From positions 1-8,231 of the forward strand of contig JAJYLU010000059.1 in assembly GCA_021787505.1 (NCBI GenBank): a stretch of DNA of 8,231 bases, in the 5' to 3' direction. Positions 1-6,687 of this stretch are shown piece by piece. Source of the DNA: Nitrospirota bacterium. GTDB taxonomy: Bacteria > Nitrospirota > Thermodesulfovibrionia > Thermodesulfovibrionales > UBA6898. The position numbers were made by a program, and so were the translations under genes. A model generated the notes under the pieces. It was given only the letters and a program-made list of their open reading frames with translations, searched no databases and was not told the origin of the DNA. Position 1 is the stretch's first letter. Every line of letters begins with the position of its first letter.

Positions 1-1
1 T

Positions 2-163
2 CTCGGCCTTGTGCGCCTGCGGGTCAAGAAGGTCTCCGAAGCCCTGACAAGGATATTCAACGACATCGCCGCCAAATCCGAGCGTGAGAAGAGCGAGGGC
101 AAGATCGATGAATCGCCTTTTGCCGAAATCAGCGATGAAGATATCGACAATCTATTCAGGTAG
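2..163 (+). CDS. Roadblock/LC7-domain protein, probable MglB (3' end only)
   Basis: Only the last 53 codons are present, in the frame that starts at base 2 and ends at the TAG at 161-163. The fragment opens with LGLVRLRVKKVSEAL, which resembles the last strand and helix of roadblock/LC7 proteins of the MglB type. It then runs into a charged tail ending DEDIDNLFR, a common ending in MglB-like proteins. In myxobacteria MglB is the GTPase-activating partner of MglA and works as a dimer at the lagging pole. The stop lies 12 bp before the mglA start, the usual mglB-mglA order, and this neighbour is the strongest support for the call. The core of the domain is outside the window, so another roadblock paralogue is possible. 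Confidence 0.7.
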   Translation, partial: LGLVRLRVKKVSEALTRIFNDIAAKSEREKSEGKIDESPFAEISDEDIDNLFR

Positions 164-175
164 GGATTTTATTCA

Positions 176-763
176 GTGTCCTTTATAAACTATTCCTCCC
201 GTGAGATCAACTGCAAAATCGTCTATTACGGGCCCGGACTCTGCGGAAAAACCACAAATTTACAGTATGTGTACAGGAAGACGAACCCTGATCAGAAGGG
301 GAAACTGATCTCGCTTGCGACCGAGACTGAGAGGACGCTTTTTTTTGACTTCCTTCCGCTTGCGCTCGGCGACATCAAGGGGTTCAAGGTGAGGTTCCAT
401 CTCTACACTGTTCCCGGCCAGGTCTTCTATGCGGCGAGCAGAAAACTTATCCTCAAGGGCGTCGACGGCGTGGTCTTCGTCGCCGACAGCCAGATCGAGA
501 GGATGGAGGCGAATATGGAAAGCCTCGACGACCTGAAGATCAATCTCGCCGAGCAGGGATACGACCTCGATAAGCTCCCCTATACGGTTCAGTTCAACAA
601 AAGGGACCTCCCGAATGTCGCGCCGGTAGAGAACATGAACAAGCTGCTGAACCCGCGGAACATCCCTTGTTTCGAGGCGGTCGCCGTGACCGGCCCGGGC
701 GTCTTCGAGACCCTGAAGAACGTCGCAAAACAGGTCCTCGTGGAGCTGAAGAAGCACTATTAA
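176..763 (+). CDS. mglA: MglA-type Ras-like small GTPase
   Basis: This is a 195-residue cytoplasmic GTPase of the bacterial MglA family, the switch that sets the leading pole and drives motility and polarity in Myxococcus. The length and the N-terminus [15 protein letters not shown] agree with what I recall of myxobacterial MglA. Visible motifs are the P-loop GPGLCGKT (19-26), R53/T54 in TETERT (the intrinsic arginine finger and switch I threonine of this family), the G3-like TVPGQ (78-82) with Thr in place of the usual Asp and catalytic Gln82, and NKRD (141-144) for guanine recognition. The start is GTG at 176, fixed by the conserved N-terminus, with a weak purine run (AGGTAGGG) about ten bases upstream. 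It follows the probable mglB by 12 bp, so the two are probably co-transcribed. Nothing looks broken. What it controls in this organism cannot be read from the sequence. Confidence 0.95.
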   Translation: MSFINYSSREINCKIVYYGPGLCGKTTNLQYVYRKTNPDQKGKLISLATETERTLFFDFLPLALGDIKGFKVRFHLYTVPGQVFYAASRKLILKGVDGVVFVADSQIERMEANMESLDDLKINLAEQGYDLDKLPYTVQFNKRDLPNVAPVENMNKLLNPRNIPCFEAVAVTGPGVFETLKNVAKQVLVELKKHY

Positions 764-824
764 CGGACACGACGCACAACTGTTCCTTCCTTTTTGCCTT
801 TCCGAAGAGTCCCTGCGGGACCGT

Positions 825-1448
825 TTGTGCAGGGCCGCGGAGCGGAATATTTCTCTTACGCTGACAGACAACTCGACTTCCATGATTTCGGTGCGGCAGA
901 AAGAAGACGGTCTGACAGTCAGGCTGCACCGGATGTTCCTTCAGGCGGATGACGCCCTCATTAGGGAAATAGCCTCATTTATCAGAAGACGAAGGGGAAA
1001 GACGCCGCTGATCGGGGCCTTTATAAGACAGCAGGGAGGCGCCATCAGGAAACGGGAACCGAGACGCCTCATTCTTACTCCCCGGGGAAAACACCATGAC
1101 CTCGGCGGACTTGCTGAATCGGTAAATCAGGAATACTTCGCAGGGAAGATAACCGCATCGATCACGTGGGGCGCAATCCGCCGCGGCCGTCATGTCAGGA
1201 GGAGGACGCTCGGGAGTTACAGCATCCAGACCGACACGATCAGGATCAACCCGGTGCTCGACAGGAAGACGGTTCCCTGCTATTTCATCAGGTTCATTAT
1301 TTACCACGAGATGCTGCATGCCGACATCCGGTGCGAGGAGAGGAGCGGGAGAAGATCGATACACTCCGTCGAATTCCGGAGGAGGGAAAAAATGTTCAGG
1401 GAATATGCGCAGGCGCTCTCGTGGGAAAAAGATTGCGCTATTTTCTAA
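825..1448 (+). CDS. SprT-like zinc metalloprotease-fold protein
   Basis: The product of up to 207 residues carries a zinc metallopeptidase motif HEMLH (161-165) with a likely third ligand His180 (IHSVEF), followed by a basic helix and a Trp-Glu pair near the C-terminus. The stretch RTLGSYS...IRINPVLDR (128-147) leading into IIYHEMLH is typical of SprT-like family proteins. The reaction and substrate are unknown; eukaryotic relatives (Spartan) cut DNA-protein crosslinks, but that role should not be assumed here. The start is uncertain. The first in-frame ATG (882, residue 20) has no Shine-Dalgarno sequence and would cut off the in-frame LTLTDN segment, which looks like real protein. TTG 825 is chosen, but the frame is open back to 750, so CTG 813, CTG 780 or ATT 759 are also possible. 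The gene follows mglA by about 60 bp and may be read from the same transcript. Confidence 0.8.
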   Translation: MCRAAERNISLTLTDNSTSMISVRQKEDGLTVRLHRMFLQADDALIREIASFIRRRRGKTPLIGAFIRQQGGAIRKREPRRLILTPRGKHHDLGGLAESVNQEYFAGKITASITWGAIRRGRHVRRRTLGSYSIQTDTIRINPVLDRKTVPCYFIRFIIYHEMLHADIRCEERSGRRSIHSVEFRRREKMFREYAQALSWEKDCAIF

Positions 1449-1509
1449 CAGTTTGTTCGGAGACCCTCCCGGTTTTTCTACAGACTCTTTCCGACTTGGA
1501 ACACTGTTA
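1446..1509 (+). terminator. Imperfect hairpin after the SprT-like gene, possible terminator
   Basis: The left arm TAACAGTTTGTTC (1446-1458) starts at the stop codon itself, and the right arm GAACACTGTTA (1499-1509) is its reverse complement apart from a 2-base TT bulge. Inside it, TCGGA (1457-1461) can compete for pairing with TCCGA (1490-1494). The bases after the right arm are TCCTTTTGG, only a short T run, so this is not a textbook intrinsic terminator. Its place between two transcription units makes an end signal plausible. Confidence 0.35.
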
Positions 1510-1552
1510 TCCTTTTGGACTACAGGGCCGATGTGATCTGCCTCACAGTTGT

Positions 1553-1583
1553 TTGGAAATTAGGCGCAAAAAAAATGTAATAT
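1553..1583 (+). promoter_or_regulatory. Putative promoter for the rnhA operon
   Basis: TTGGAA (1553-1558) and TAATAT (1578-1583) resemble -35 and -10 boxes with a 19-base spacer, and a TG lies directly before the -10. An A-run (1568-1575) sits between them. The -10 ends only 7 bases before the ATG at 1591, so transcription would start at or next to the start codon. That fits the absence of any Shine-Dalgarno sequence before rnhA. The spacer is longer than ideal. Confidence 0.35.
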
Positions 1584-1590
1584 ACAGACA

Positions 1591-2073
1591 ATGAAGAGTT
1601 CTGAAAAGCCGTTCGTCGAGATCTATGCAGACGGCGCCTGCAGCGGGAACCCGGGCTTGGGCGGATACGGGGCCATATTGAGGTCCGGAGATAAGGTGAG
1701 GGAACTCTCCGGGTGCGATCAGATGACGACGAACAACAGGATGGAATTGATGGGTGTGATCTCTGCTCTGGAGGCCCTGAAGAAGCAATGCAAGGTGAGG
1801 GTCACCACGGATTCTACCTATGTGATGAAGGGCATGACAGAGTGGATCGGCACATGGATGAGAAATAACTGGCGAAACTCGCAGAAGAAGGAAGTGCTCA
1901 ACAGGGATTTATGGGAAAGGCTCCTCAAGGCCGCCGAACCGCATGAGATAGAATGGGTCTGGATAAAGGGACACAACGGCCATATCGAGAACGAAAGATG
2001 CGACTTTCTTGCCAGGGCAGAGATTAAGAGGTGCAAGAAATCATCTGAGGCCCCTGCTTATGAAAAGGCCTGA
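1591..2073 (+). CDS. rnhA: Ribonuclease HI
   Basis: This is a 160-residue cytoplasmic endonuclease that cuts the RNA strand of RNA-DNA hybrids, removing R-loops and primer remnants with divalent metal. All the catalytic residues of the family are present: Asp14 ([11 protein letters not shown]), Glu52 (NNRMEL), Asp74 (TTDSTY), His128 (KGHNGH) and Asp138 (ERCDFLA). Each is shifted by exactly four from E. coli D10, E48, D70, H124 and D134. The W-rich handle region (about 85-108) is present, so this is the full-length bacterial type I enzyme without an N-terminal hybrid-binding domain. The start ATG 1591 has no Shine-Dalgarno sequence; AT-rich promoter-like DNA lies immediately upstream, so the message may be leaderless. 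Its last 14 bases overlap the next gene, which implies translational coupling. Confidence 0.95.
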   Translation: MKSSEKPFVEIYADGACSGNPGLGGYGAILRSGDKVRELSGCDQMTTNNRMELMGVISALEALKKQCKVRVTTDSTYVMKGMTEWIGTWMRNNWRNSQKKEVLNRDLWERLLKAAEPHEIEWVWIKGHNGHIENERCDFLARAEIKRCKKSSEAPAYEKA

Positions 2074-3337
2074 ACTCCTTGCGCCTGCGGGCGATTTCGA
2101 AAAATTGAAGACGGCCCTCCACTACGGAGCGGATGCGGTCTACCTCGGGGACTCGAGGTTCAGCCTCAGGGGGAAGGCGGGTAACTTTACCGGGCGGGAA
2201 CTGAGGGATGCGGTCAGTTACGCAAGGGAAAGGGGAATAAAGGCGTATGTGACGGTTAATATCTTCCCCCACAACCGGGACCTGGCAGGCATAGAAGGGC
2301 ACCTGGAAATGCTCAAAGAGGTGCGGCCTGATGCCGTGATCCTTTCCGACCCCGGCCTTTTCAGCCTCTTCCGCAGAAAGGCCCCGGAGATAGGTGTCCA
2401 TGTAAGCACGCAGGCGAATATCACGAACTCCGAAGCCGCCCTGTTTTGGCAGGACCTCGGCGCGGAGAGGATCGTGCTTTCGAGGGAACTGTCGGTCGAA
2501 GAGATCGGCGGAATAAGGGAAAAGACGAAGGTCGAACTCGAGGTGTTCGTGCACGGCTCGATATGCATCTCATATTCGGGAAGGTGTTATATCAGCAGTT
2601 TCCTTGCCTCCCGGAGCGCCAACACCGGCGAGTGCACGAACTCTTGCAGGTGGAATTACGCGCTGATGGAGGAGAAGAGGAAAGGGGAGTTTCTGCCGGT
2701 CTACGAAAACGACAAGGGGACATACCTCCTCAGTTCGAAGGACCTGTGCATGGTGGAACACCTTGAGGCGCTCTCGGGGGCCGGCGTCGACAGCTTCAAG
2801 ATAGAAGGACGGATGAAAGGCATCAATTATGTCGCCGGTGTGGTGAAGGTATACCGCGAGGCGGTCGACTCGATCGGCGGGCCGCATGTGCCCGGGAGGA
2901 AAGAGCGATGGCTGCGCGAACTCGCGATGTTCAGCAGCAGGGGATATACCACCGGCATGTTTTTCGGAAGGCAGCCGGATGGGGATTATCACTTCGGCGA
3001 GGAGAGTTACCGCATGAGCCACGAGCTTGTCGGTGTGGTCGCCGGCATTGACGGCGGGGTTGCGGAGATCGCATTACGGAACCGGCTTGACCGGGGAGAT
3101 CCTGTCGAGTTTCTCTCGCCCGGTCTTGAAGAAAAGTGTTTTGCGGTGGGACCGATGCTCGACCCCGAAGGCGCTGACATTCTATCGGCGAGGAACGGGG
3201 ACGTGGTGTTTATCGGGGTCCCCCCTGGGGTGAGAAAGAACGACCTCGTACGGAGGCCGAAAAACTTCAGGGAAAAGGAAGATCGGGCGGACGGGACAGC
3301 GAAGCAAAATACCTTGGCAGCGGAGGGATGCGGATGA
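2060..3337 (+). CDS. trhP: U32-family protein, TrhP/YegQ-type tRNA hydroxylation protein
   Basis: This 425-residue protein begins [11 protein letters not shown] and carries the U32 signature (161-179): [18 protein letters not shown]. Four cysteines at 169, 176, 192 and 196 (the last two in GECTNSC) are in the places where this family is expected to bind an iron-sulfur cluster. SKDLC (226-230) and SFKIEGRMK (245-253) are further family blocks. Similarity runs along the E. coli YegQ/TrhP pattern, whose members use prephenate to make 5-hydroxyuridine at tRNA position 34; older annotation calls them collagenase-like peptidases. A different U32 subgroup (RlhA-like or UbiU-like) is less likely given the N-terminus and length. 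ATG 2060 is preferred over in-frame starts from 2009 because CTGAGG (2045-2050) precedes it at good distance and the family starts here. It overlaps rnhA by 14 bp and the next gene by 4 bp. Confidence 0.88.
   Translation: MKRPELLAPAGDFEKLKTALHYGADAVYLGDSRFSLRGKAGNFTGRELRDAVSYARERGIKAYVTVNIFPHNRDLAGIEGHLEMLKEVRPDAVILSDPGLFSLFRRKAPEIGVHVSTQANITNSEAALFWQDLGAERIVLSRELSVEEIGGIREKTKVELEVFVHGSICISYSGRCYISSFLASRSANTGECTNSCRWNYALMEEKRKGEFLPVYENDKGTYLLSSKDLCMVEHLEALSGAGVDSFKIEGRMKGINYVAGVVKVYREAVDSIGGPHVPGRKERWLRELAMFSSRGYTTGMFFGRQPDGDYHFGEESYRMSHELVGVVAGIDGGVAEIALRNRLDRGDPVEFLSPGLEEKCFAVGPMLDPEGADILSARNGDVVFIGVPPGVRKNDLVRRPKNFREKEDRADGTAKQNTLAAEGCG
3322..3326 (+). promoter_or_regulatory. Shine-Dalgarno GGAGG that fixes the start of the zinc-finger gene
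   Basis: GGAGG ends 7 bases before ATG 3334 and only 1 base before the alternative ATG 3328. The spacing selects 3334, which also makes an ATGA overlap with the stop of the U32 gene. Confidence 0.75.
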
Positions 3338-3798
3338 AGATTACAGGGGAAGACAAACAGGAACTTCTAAGATGTGCGGTCTGCGACGTGTATATCAGGA
3401 GGGAGGAGGGTTTCATCTGCCCGCGGTGCAGACGGGGGCCCCTCTGCAAGAGCCACCGGGTTCCCCTGAGACGGGAATGCTCCAGTTGCGTATTCGATAT
3501 TAAGAATAAGGAACTTGTCGCTCTCAGAGAGCAGGAACAGAGCCTGAAGAGCTTCCTGAGACTCCTTCAGTTCCTCTTCATCGTCTTCGCGATACTCTTC
3601 GTTGCGGTCAGGACCGGGACGGCCGAGGTGCTCCAGTTCCTGCACGACAGTGTGATTGCCGACGGTTTCGGCTATATGGGCGCGTTGTCGGTCGCAGGCT
3701 ACGCAATCTTTTATCTTCTGCTTCTCAGCCAGAGACAGAGGATCCGCGAGATGGAGTCCGAGATGAATAAGGCGGAATTCCGGAGGATGGTGAAGTAG
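3334..3798 (+). CDS. Membrane protein with N-terminal AN1-like zinc finger
   Basis: This is a 154-residue protein of unknown function. The N-terminal 55 residues hold eight potential zinc ligands in the pattern C14-x2-C17-x11-C29-x2-C32-x5-C38-x2-H41-x7-C49-x2-C52. The centre reads FxCxxC...CxxHRxP, much like the AN1-type zinc finger, although AN1 normally ends H-x-C rather than C-x2-C; FYVE- or RING-like cross-brace folds have similar spacing. A charged helix (about 56-73) leads to two hydrophobic segments, about 74-92 and 114-131, and a charged C-terminal helix (132-154) that may form a coiled coil. Both ends are probably cytoplasmic. The start ATG 3334 overlaps the preceding stop by 4 bp and has GGAGG seven bases upstream. 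The gene sits in the middle of the operon, directly before the receiver-SPOR gene. I do not recognise a named family for the whole protein. Confidence 0.85.
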   Translation: MKITGEDKQELLRCAVCDVYIRREEGFICPRCRRGPLCKSHRVPLRRECSSCVFDIKNKELVALREQEQSLKSFLRLLQFLFIVFAILFVAVRTGTAEVLQFLHDSVIADGFGYMGALSVAGYAIFYLLLLSQRQRIREMESEMNKAEFRRMVK

Positions 3799-3804
3799 CC
3801 GGCC

Positions 3805-5019
3805 ATGACAGAGAAGATGCAGAGGAAAGTCCTTGTTATCGATAACGACCGTATTGCAAGCGATATGATCGTCAAGACTCTTCTGCCGAGAGGTCTGGAC
3901 GTTTCGGTTGCGGCGAGTCCCGACAGGGGCGTCGAGAAGGCCCTGGAGTATAAGCCGGACCTCGTCTTTATCAGCCTCTTCTTACCCGAGTCCAACGGCT
4001 TCAAGATCAGCAGACGTATTCATTCCGAAGAAGAACTGATGAAGGTGCCGCTGATGATGCTTATCTCCTATCGTGGAGAACTCGACCCGAAGTATACCTC
4101 CTCCATCGGCGTTGTAGACGTTCTCGTCAAGCCGCTCAAGGCTGAGGATATCATTGCGAAGACGGAAAAGGTGCTGGGGAAGGAGGCTGTAGGCGAGGTT
4201 GCCGGGGCCGCGGCGCCCCATGAAGAAGAGACGGAAACAACGCCGGCAGAAAGGGCAGCACCTCCTCAGGTCGAGAAGCTTCCAGTAGTTCCCCTGCCGG
4301 AAGAACCGCGGCAGGCCCCGGACATTCCGGTGGACGAGCGTACAGAGGCGGGGGAAGAAAACAGGAAAGGATTCGGCGAGACTGAAGAGTTCCTGAAAGA
4401 AGAAGCAGCAGCAGAAGAAGAAGGCCAGACGCTGGCGGACAAAGCGGCGAAAGAGCAGGCCGGGAAGGAAGGCGAAGCACCTTTCACGGTGCCCAGTGTC
4501 TTAGGGGAAGAGCTTCTCCCAATGGAAAAACCACAGAAATTATTTTCCGGTAAGAAGATTATAGTCTTTGCAGCCGTCTTTGCGGCGCTTGCTCTCGGCC
4601 TCGGAACGTACGGGCTGAAGAAGATCGTGTCACGGGCTGAAAAGGCCGCACCGGTGAAGGCTGCTGCTGCCGGCAGGCAGAAAAAGGAGGTCGCGCCCGA
4701 TGTGGCGGCTGCCCGACCGGCGGTTCCCGCGCCTGAGGGGCGGGGTGAAGGCGCCGCACAGAGAGAGGTCGTGCCCTCTGCCGGCGAGCAGTACAGGTTT
4801 TCTGTCCAGGTCGGCGCCTTCGGCAGCGAGAAAAATGCGGTCTCACTTGTCGAAAAAATGAAGGGAAAGGGGTTCGATGCCTTTATCGAAAATGACCCCG
4901 CGAAGCCGATCTACCGGGTGCTGGTGGGACGGTTCGGAAACCCGACGCAGGCATCCCAGCAAGCGATGATGCTGCGAAGAGAAGGGCTGAAAGCCGTCGT
5001 GCGCACCGGCAAGGGGTGA
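3805..5019 (+). CDS. Degenerate receiver domain - TM - SPOR domain fusion protein
   Basis: The 404-residue product has three parts. Residues 7-124 are a response-regulator receiver: acidic pocket D13 (VIDND), switch residue S87, and conserved K109 in VKP. The phospho-acceptor position in PDLVFISLFLPESNGF is Ser57, not Asp, and N14 replaces one pocket Asp, so ordinary His-Asp phosphotransfer is not expected. Residues about 130-248 are a long Glu/Ala/Pro linker. A single hydrophobic segment (251-269) flanked by lysines is a membrane anchor, which leaves the receiver inside and the rest outside. After an Ala/Lys/Pro stretch comes a SPOR domain (about 328-402) with FSVQVGAF and YRVLVGRF, the two hallmark strands. 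SPOR domains bind glycan strands lacking stem peptides and often target proteins to the division site. The gene starts 6 bp after the zinc-finger gene and ends 1 bp before the Mur ligase. The exact pairing is unusual; no phosphorylation partner is nearby. Confidence 0.9.
   Translation: MTEKMQRKVLVIDNDRIASDMIVKTLLPRGLDVSVAASPDRGVEKALEYKPDLVFISLFLPESNGFKISRRIHSEEELMKVPLMMLISYRGELDPKYTSSIGVVDVLVKPLKAEDIIAKTEKVLGKEAVGEVAGAAAPHEEETETTPAERAAPPQVEKLPVVPLPEEPRQAPDIPVDERTEAGEENRKGFGETEEFLKEEAAAEEEGQTLADKAAKEQAGKEGEAPFTVPSVLGEELLPMEKPQKLFSGKKIIVFAAVFAALALGLGTYGLKKIVSRAEKAAPVKAAAAGRQKKEVAPDVAAARPAVPAPEGRGEGAAQREVVPSAGEQYRFSVQVGAFGSEKNAVSLVEKMKGKGFDAFIENDPAKPIYRVLVGRFGNPTQASQQAMMLRREGLKAVVRTGKG
4399..4422 (+). 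repeat. In-frame GAA/GCA triplet tract in the linker
   Basis: The tract reads GAA x2, GCA x3, GAA x3 and encodes Glu and Ala within the acidic linker of the receiver-SPOR protein (residues 199-206). Slippage here would change linker length without shifting the frame. Confidence 0.6.
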
Positions 5020-5020
5020 G

Positions 5021-6361
5021 GTGAAGATATTCTTTTCAGGCATAGGCGGCAGCGGGGTTTCGGCCATAGCGGGATTTGCGGCCGATAGGGGGAATTCCGT
5101 CTCAGGTTCCGACCGCATGTTCGACAGGAATCCAGGGCATGAAATCTGCCTAAGGCTGAGGTCGAAGGGAATAACGATATTCCCGCAGGACGGAAGCGGC
5201 ATAGACTTATCGACCGAACTCGCTGTCTTCAGCACTGCGGTCGAGAAGGACAATCCCGATTATCTGAAGGCGCGGGAAGTCGGTGTGCCGGGAAAGATGC
5301 GACCTGAATATCTTTCGGAGATAGTATCGCAGTTCAGAACGATCGCTGTGGCCGGAACGAGCGGCAAGTCGACCATATCGGGGATGCTTGCGTATCTCAT
5401 GGACAGGCTCGGCATGGGACCGAACTTCATAGGCGGCGGAAGGGTGAAACAGTTCAAGTCCGAGGGGAACTCCGGAAATTACCTCGCCGGCGGTTCCGAC
5501 CGGCTTATCATCGAGGCCTGCGAGTCGGACGGCTCGCTCGTCGATTACCGGCCGGAGCATTCGATCATCGCGAATCTCGATCTCGACCACCATCCCGTGG
5601 CCGAGACTGCGCGGATGTTCGAGCGGCTGGCCGAAAACACCTCCGGGCTTGTCCTGGCAGGCGGTGACGACAGGAACCTCTCGGCCTGCAACCTCAAAGG
5701 CGAGGTCCGATTTTCGATCGACACGGAATCAAAATACAGGGCAGACAGGATCGAGTATGCCCCTTTTTCCTCTACCTTTTCGGTCAACGGGACGAGATTT
5801 GAACTCTCCCTGCCGGGCAGGCACAACATCTATAATGCACTTGCCTGCATCGCCTGTCTGTCGGAACTCGGTGTCCCCGCCGCTGACATTGCCGGAGTGC
5901 TGCCCCGGTTTTCGGGCATCGAGCGGAGGTTCGACGTCCACCTCAACGACGGAAGACATATCGTGATAGACGACTATGCACATAACCCGCACAAGATATC
6001 CTCTCTCATGAAGACGATGCAGGGCGTGAGCCCGTCCGTCTGCTATGTCTTCCAGCCGCATGGCTACGGACCCACGAGGATGATGAAGGAGGGTTACATC
6101 AGGGTCTTTTCGGAGGGTCTGAGAAGAACCGACCGCCTCGTCCTTCTGCCTATCTATTACGCGGGCGGCACAGCGGCCAGGGACATCTCGAGCCGGGACA
6201 TCGCCAAAGGCGTCGCCGCCTCGGGTGCCTCCGCGGTAGCGGTGGAAGACCGCTCGGAGATATTCCGGATGCCCAGTGAATGGAATGCCTATGTCGTCTT
6301 AGGCGCAAGGGACGACACGCTGTCGGACCTTGCGGAAGAGATCGCAACAAAGATCCGCTGA
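5021..6361 (+). CDS. MurC-like Mur ligase family protein
   Basis: The 446-residue product is a Mur ligase with all three domains. The N-terminal Rossmann domain (1-105) starts MKIFFSGIGGSGVSAIAG and has SGSD (28-31), as in MurC and Mpl. The central ATPase domain has the P-loop AGTSGKST (111-118), EACESDGS (165-172) and NLDLDH (185-190). The C-terminal domain contains GRHNIYNALA (266-275), ERRFD (301-305), DDYAHNP (317-323), QPHGYGPTR (345-353) and VVLGARDD (425-432). Such enzymes use ATP to join an amino acid or peptide to UDP-MurNAc or a related acid in the cytoplasm. MurC and Mpl normally read GTHGKTT; here it is GTSGKST, and GARDD replaces the usual GAGD-type ending, so a paralogue with its own substrate is likelier than the housekeeping MurC. 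No ftsW, murB or ddl lies beside it. The GTG start at 5021 is set by the conserved N-terminus, with AAGGGG (5011-5016) upstream. It is the last gene of the operon. Confidence 0.88.
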   Translation: MKIFFSGIGGSGVSAIAGFAADRGNSVSGSDRMFDRNPGHEICLRLRSKGITIFPQDGSGIDLSTELAVFSTAVEKDNPDYLKAREVGVPGKMRPEYLSEIVSQFRTIAVAGTSGKSTISGMLAYLMDRLGMGPNFIGGGRVKQFKSEGNSGNYLAGGSDRLIIEACESDGSLVDYRPEHSIIANLDLDHHPVAETARMFERLAENTSGLVLAGGDDRNLSACNLKGEVRFSIDTESKYRADRIEYAPFSSTFSVNGTRFELSLPGRHNIYNALACIACLSELGVPAADIAGVLPRFSGIERRFDVHLNDGRHIVIDDYAHNPHKISSLMKTMQGVSPSVCYVFQPHGYGPTRMMKEGYIRVFSEGLRRTDRLVLLPIYYAGGTAARDISSRDIAKGVAASGASAVAVEDRSEIFRMPSEWNAYVVLGARDDTLSDLAEEIATKIR

Positions 6362-6386
6362 GGTGCTCGTGCTTTAAGCCTTACTA

Positions 6387-6400
6387 ACACTCTTTAGTGT
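6387..6400 (+). terminator. Weak hairpin downstream of the Mur ligase gene
   Basis: ACACT (6387-6391) pairs with AGTGT (6396-6400) across a CTTT loop, 26 bases after the stop codon. There is no T run after it, and five AT-rich pairs are not very stable. It is the only structure close enough to the operon end to be considered as a terminator. Confidence 0.2.
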
Positions 6401-6569
6401 CGTTGAACTATTTACGATTCACATGCTTTACCCCTTACCCCTTGCTCTTTGCTACTCAATGTTTTTTCCTTTACAGCGGACGCGTTTATTCTATAAAATT
6501 GTCCCATAGGATCGGGACGCGGGGATTCCATTCAAATCCATCCGAGCTTCGATTTTTTGATTTTGTTTC

Positions 6570-6585
6570 GCATGACAGGTCATGC
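6570..6585. repeat. Near-continuous palindrome GCATGAC-AG-GTCATGC
   Basis: Two perfect 7-base arms are separated by only two bases and followed by TTTTC. With so small a gap it suits a protein-binding dyad or a cruciform better than an RNA hairpin, although with slight fraying it could act as a hairpin followed by a short T run. Confidence 0.5.
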
Positions 6586-6623
6586 TTTTCATCCAGGTTC
6601 TGCAGCTTCGCGCTGCATGAAAA
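6586..6623. repeat. Bulged inverted repeat
   Basis: TGCAGC (6601-6606) pairs with GCTGCA (6612-6617) over a TTCGC loop. The outer arms TTTTCA (6586-6591) and TGAAAA (6618-6623) continue the stem. Together the right arm is twelve continuous bases, while the left arm is interrupted by nine unpaired bases (6592-6600). Confidence 0.5.
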
Positions 6624-6632
6624 CGGCGGCAG

Positions 6633-6658
6633 CCTGCCTTCCGGCAGGGAGGCCTGCC
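6633..6658. repeat. Three-arm inverted repeat with two exclusive hairpins
   Basis: The order is CCTGCC (6633-6638), TTCC, GGCAGG (6643-6648), GAGG, CCTGCC (6653-6658). The middle arm can pair perfectly with either neighbour but not both. This type of GC-rich unit is common in dispersed intergenic repeats. Confidence 0.55.
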
Positions 6659-6687
6659 CAAAAATGGGTGCCGGACAACACATTATT

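Noticed and set aside
260..883. A 207-codon open frame on the minus strand over mglA
   Set aside because: Shadow of mglA, whose product is unmistakable; the translation is Arg/Leu/Glu rich with no known motif.
2009..2059. Earlier in-frame start for the U32 protein
   Set aside because: It would add 17 residues read from inside rnhA; the family begins at [11 protein letters not shown], which has its own Shine-Dalgarno sequence.
2024..2568. Minus-strand open frames over the start of the U32 gene
   Set aside because: They mirror codon bias of the real gene and have no start signals or domains.
6402..6408. GTTGAAC, matching the integron core site GTTRRRY
   Set aside because: A full attC needs a matching RYYYAAC partner within about 50-150 bases upstream, and none was found. 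It is also on the 3' side of the integrase, not the expected attI side.
6421..6460. Tandem TTACCCC and TTGCT repeats as a possible CRISPR or phase-variable tract
   Set aside because: Only two 7-base copies are present, without regular spacers and outside any gene.
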